The notes beneath the pieces are model-generated. The model was given only the letters and a program-made list of their open reading frames with translations. It had not been told where the DNA came from and made no database searches. The translations under genes were made by a program, and so were the position numbers. Below are positions 5,686 through 6,339 of a DNA stretch of 6,339 nucleotides, in pieces; position 1 is the first letter of the stretch, and every line of letters starts with the position of its first letter. This stretch comes from Deltaproteobacteria bacterium. Lineage in GTDB: Bacteria > Desulfobacterota > BSN033 > UBA1163. The DNA lies in NCBI GenBank assembly GCA_016875255.1, contig VGRU01000207.1, forward strand, positions 1 through 6,339, read 5' to 3'.

Positions 5686-6339
5686 CTATCTATCCAGAGG
5701 GCTTCTTACTCCAAGGACGTTTTTGGAGGCCACATGGGTATAGATCATGGTCGTCTGGAGATTCTGATGACCCAACAACTCCTGGATAGTCCTGATGTCA
5801 TATCCTTTCTCCAGAAGATGGGTGGCAAAGCTGTGTCTCAGGGTATGAACAGGGGCCTGCTTTGTAATCCCCGCTTTCCCAACAGCAACCTTGAATGCCT
5901 TCTGAAGTAAAGCGGGATGGACATGGTGCCTTCTGACAATGTTGCTTCTCGGATCAATCGAGAGTGATTTCGATGGAAAAACCCAGAACCAGCCCCACTC
6001 CTTCCCGGCATTCGGATATTTCTTTTCCAGGGCTCCCGGAAGCCACACCCCTGCTATTTCGTTCTTCCTGTCCTCGTCATATAGTGATCTTGTTTCTGAC
6101 AGGTGTTTAATGAAATCATCCTTCAGAGCTTCCGGTAGAACAGTCCTCCGATCCTTATCTCCCTTTCCGGACCTGACAATGAGTATGCTCTGTTCGAGAT
6201 CAATATCTTTGATTCTCAATTGCAAGCATTCCTGAAGCCGAAGACCACCTCCATAAATCACCATGGCCATCCGTTTGGAAGTCTCTGACAATTGATCGAA
6301 GATATTCTGGATTTCCTTAATCGTAAGCACCACCGGCAG
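5686..6339 (-). CDS. intI: integron integrase (IntI-type tyrosine recombinase), N-terminus beyond the window
   Basis: The frame is open to the right edge and reads LPVVLTIKE there, matching the inter-domain junction of integron integrases, so the GTG at 6331-6333 is internal and the DNA-binding N-terminal domain lies outside. Counting from that GTG, the catalytic set is complete: R32 (GGGLRLQE), K57 (SGKGDKDR), H163 and R166 (HTLRHSFATHLLEKGYDIRT), H189 (LLGHQ) and nucleophile Y198 (TTMIYTHV). The insert LPGALEKKYPNAGKEWGW (98-115) with the following VFPS and DPRS is the feature that separates IntI from XerC/XerD. The end GVRSPLD is also typical. The visible 217 residues are about two thirds of a usual 320-340-residue IntI. 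The enzyme recombines attI and attC sites to capture gene cassettes. It converges on the DUF523 gene with 22 nt between. In the common layout attI and cassettes would lie to the right, outside the window. Confidence 0.94.
   Translation of the reverse strand: MPVVLTIKEIQNIFDQLSETSKRMAMVIYGGGLRLQECLQLRIKDIDLEQSILIVRSGKGDKDRRTVLPEALKDDFIKHLSETRSLYDEDRKNEIAGVWLPGALEKKYPNAGKEWGWFWVFPSKSLSIDPRSNIVRRHHVHPALLQKAFKVAVGKAGITKQAPVHTLRHSFATHLLEKGYDIRTIQELLGHQNLQTTMIYTHVASKNVLGVRSPLDR

Noticed and set aside
1..6339. CRISPR array, tRNA, rRNA or insertion sequence ends
   Set aside because: No regularly spaced repeats, tRNA-like arms or terminal inverted repeats with a transposase were seen on reading through.

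Overview
The window looks like bacterial chromosome (roughly half G+C, tightly packed genes, Shine-Dalgarno-led starts). A CrtC/AttH-type lipocalin-like protein, a DUF523-DUF1722 protein and an integron-type integrase together suggest an environmental Gram-negative lineage such as Nitrospirota or Desulfobacterota. That placement is an inference, not something the sequence proves.

Layout. Positions 1-720 (+) hold the 3' part of a CrtC/AttH-like gene that begins left of the window. A leader of about 216 bp follows (up to 366 bp, depending on the next start), with weak promoter-like and hairpin signals. From 937 to 5663 (+) lies a compact four-gene run. It comprises a 606-codon fusion of a D-Ala-D-Ala-ligase-like ATP-grasp enzyme with a SAM methyltransferase, a ChbG/YdjC/HpnK-type carbohydrate deacetylase, a GT4 glycosyltransferase starting at TTG, and a DUF523-DUF1722 protein. 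The first three overlap by 4 nt at each junction (ATGA, TTGA). The fourth follows after 22 nt with its own strong ribosome binding site. On the opposite strand, 5686 to the right edge holds the C-terminal two thirds of an integron integrase (IntI-type tyrosine recombinase), convergent with the run.

How the genes may work together. Glycosyltransferase, deacetylase, ATP-dependent ligase and methyltransferase is the set of activities used to build amino-sugar conjugates. The low-molecular-weight thiols mycothiol and bacillithiol are made by GT4 transfer, N-deacetylation and ligation, and N-methyl-bacillithiol adds a methylation. The enzyme families here differ from those pathways (YdjC instead of LmbE, Ddl-like ATP-grasp instead of BshC/MshC), so this may be an undescribed small-molecule or glycan-modifying pathway. 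This is inference from gene content and coupling. The most unusual points are the ligase-methyltransferase fusion with an internal ribosome binding site and ATG exactly at the domain boundary, a DUF523 domain with SPSSG where I expect SPSCG, and the integron integrase at the right edge.
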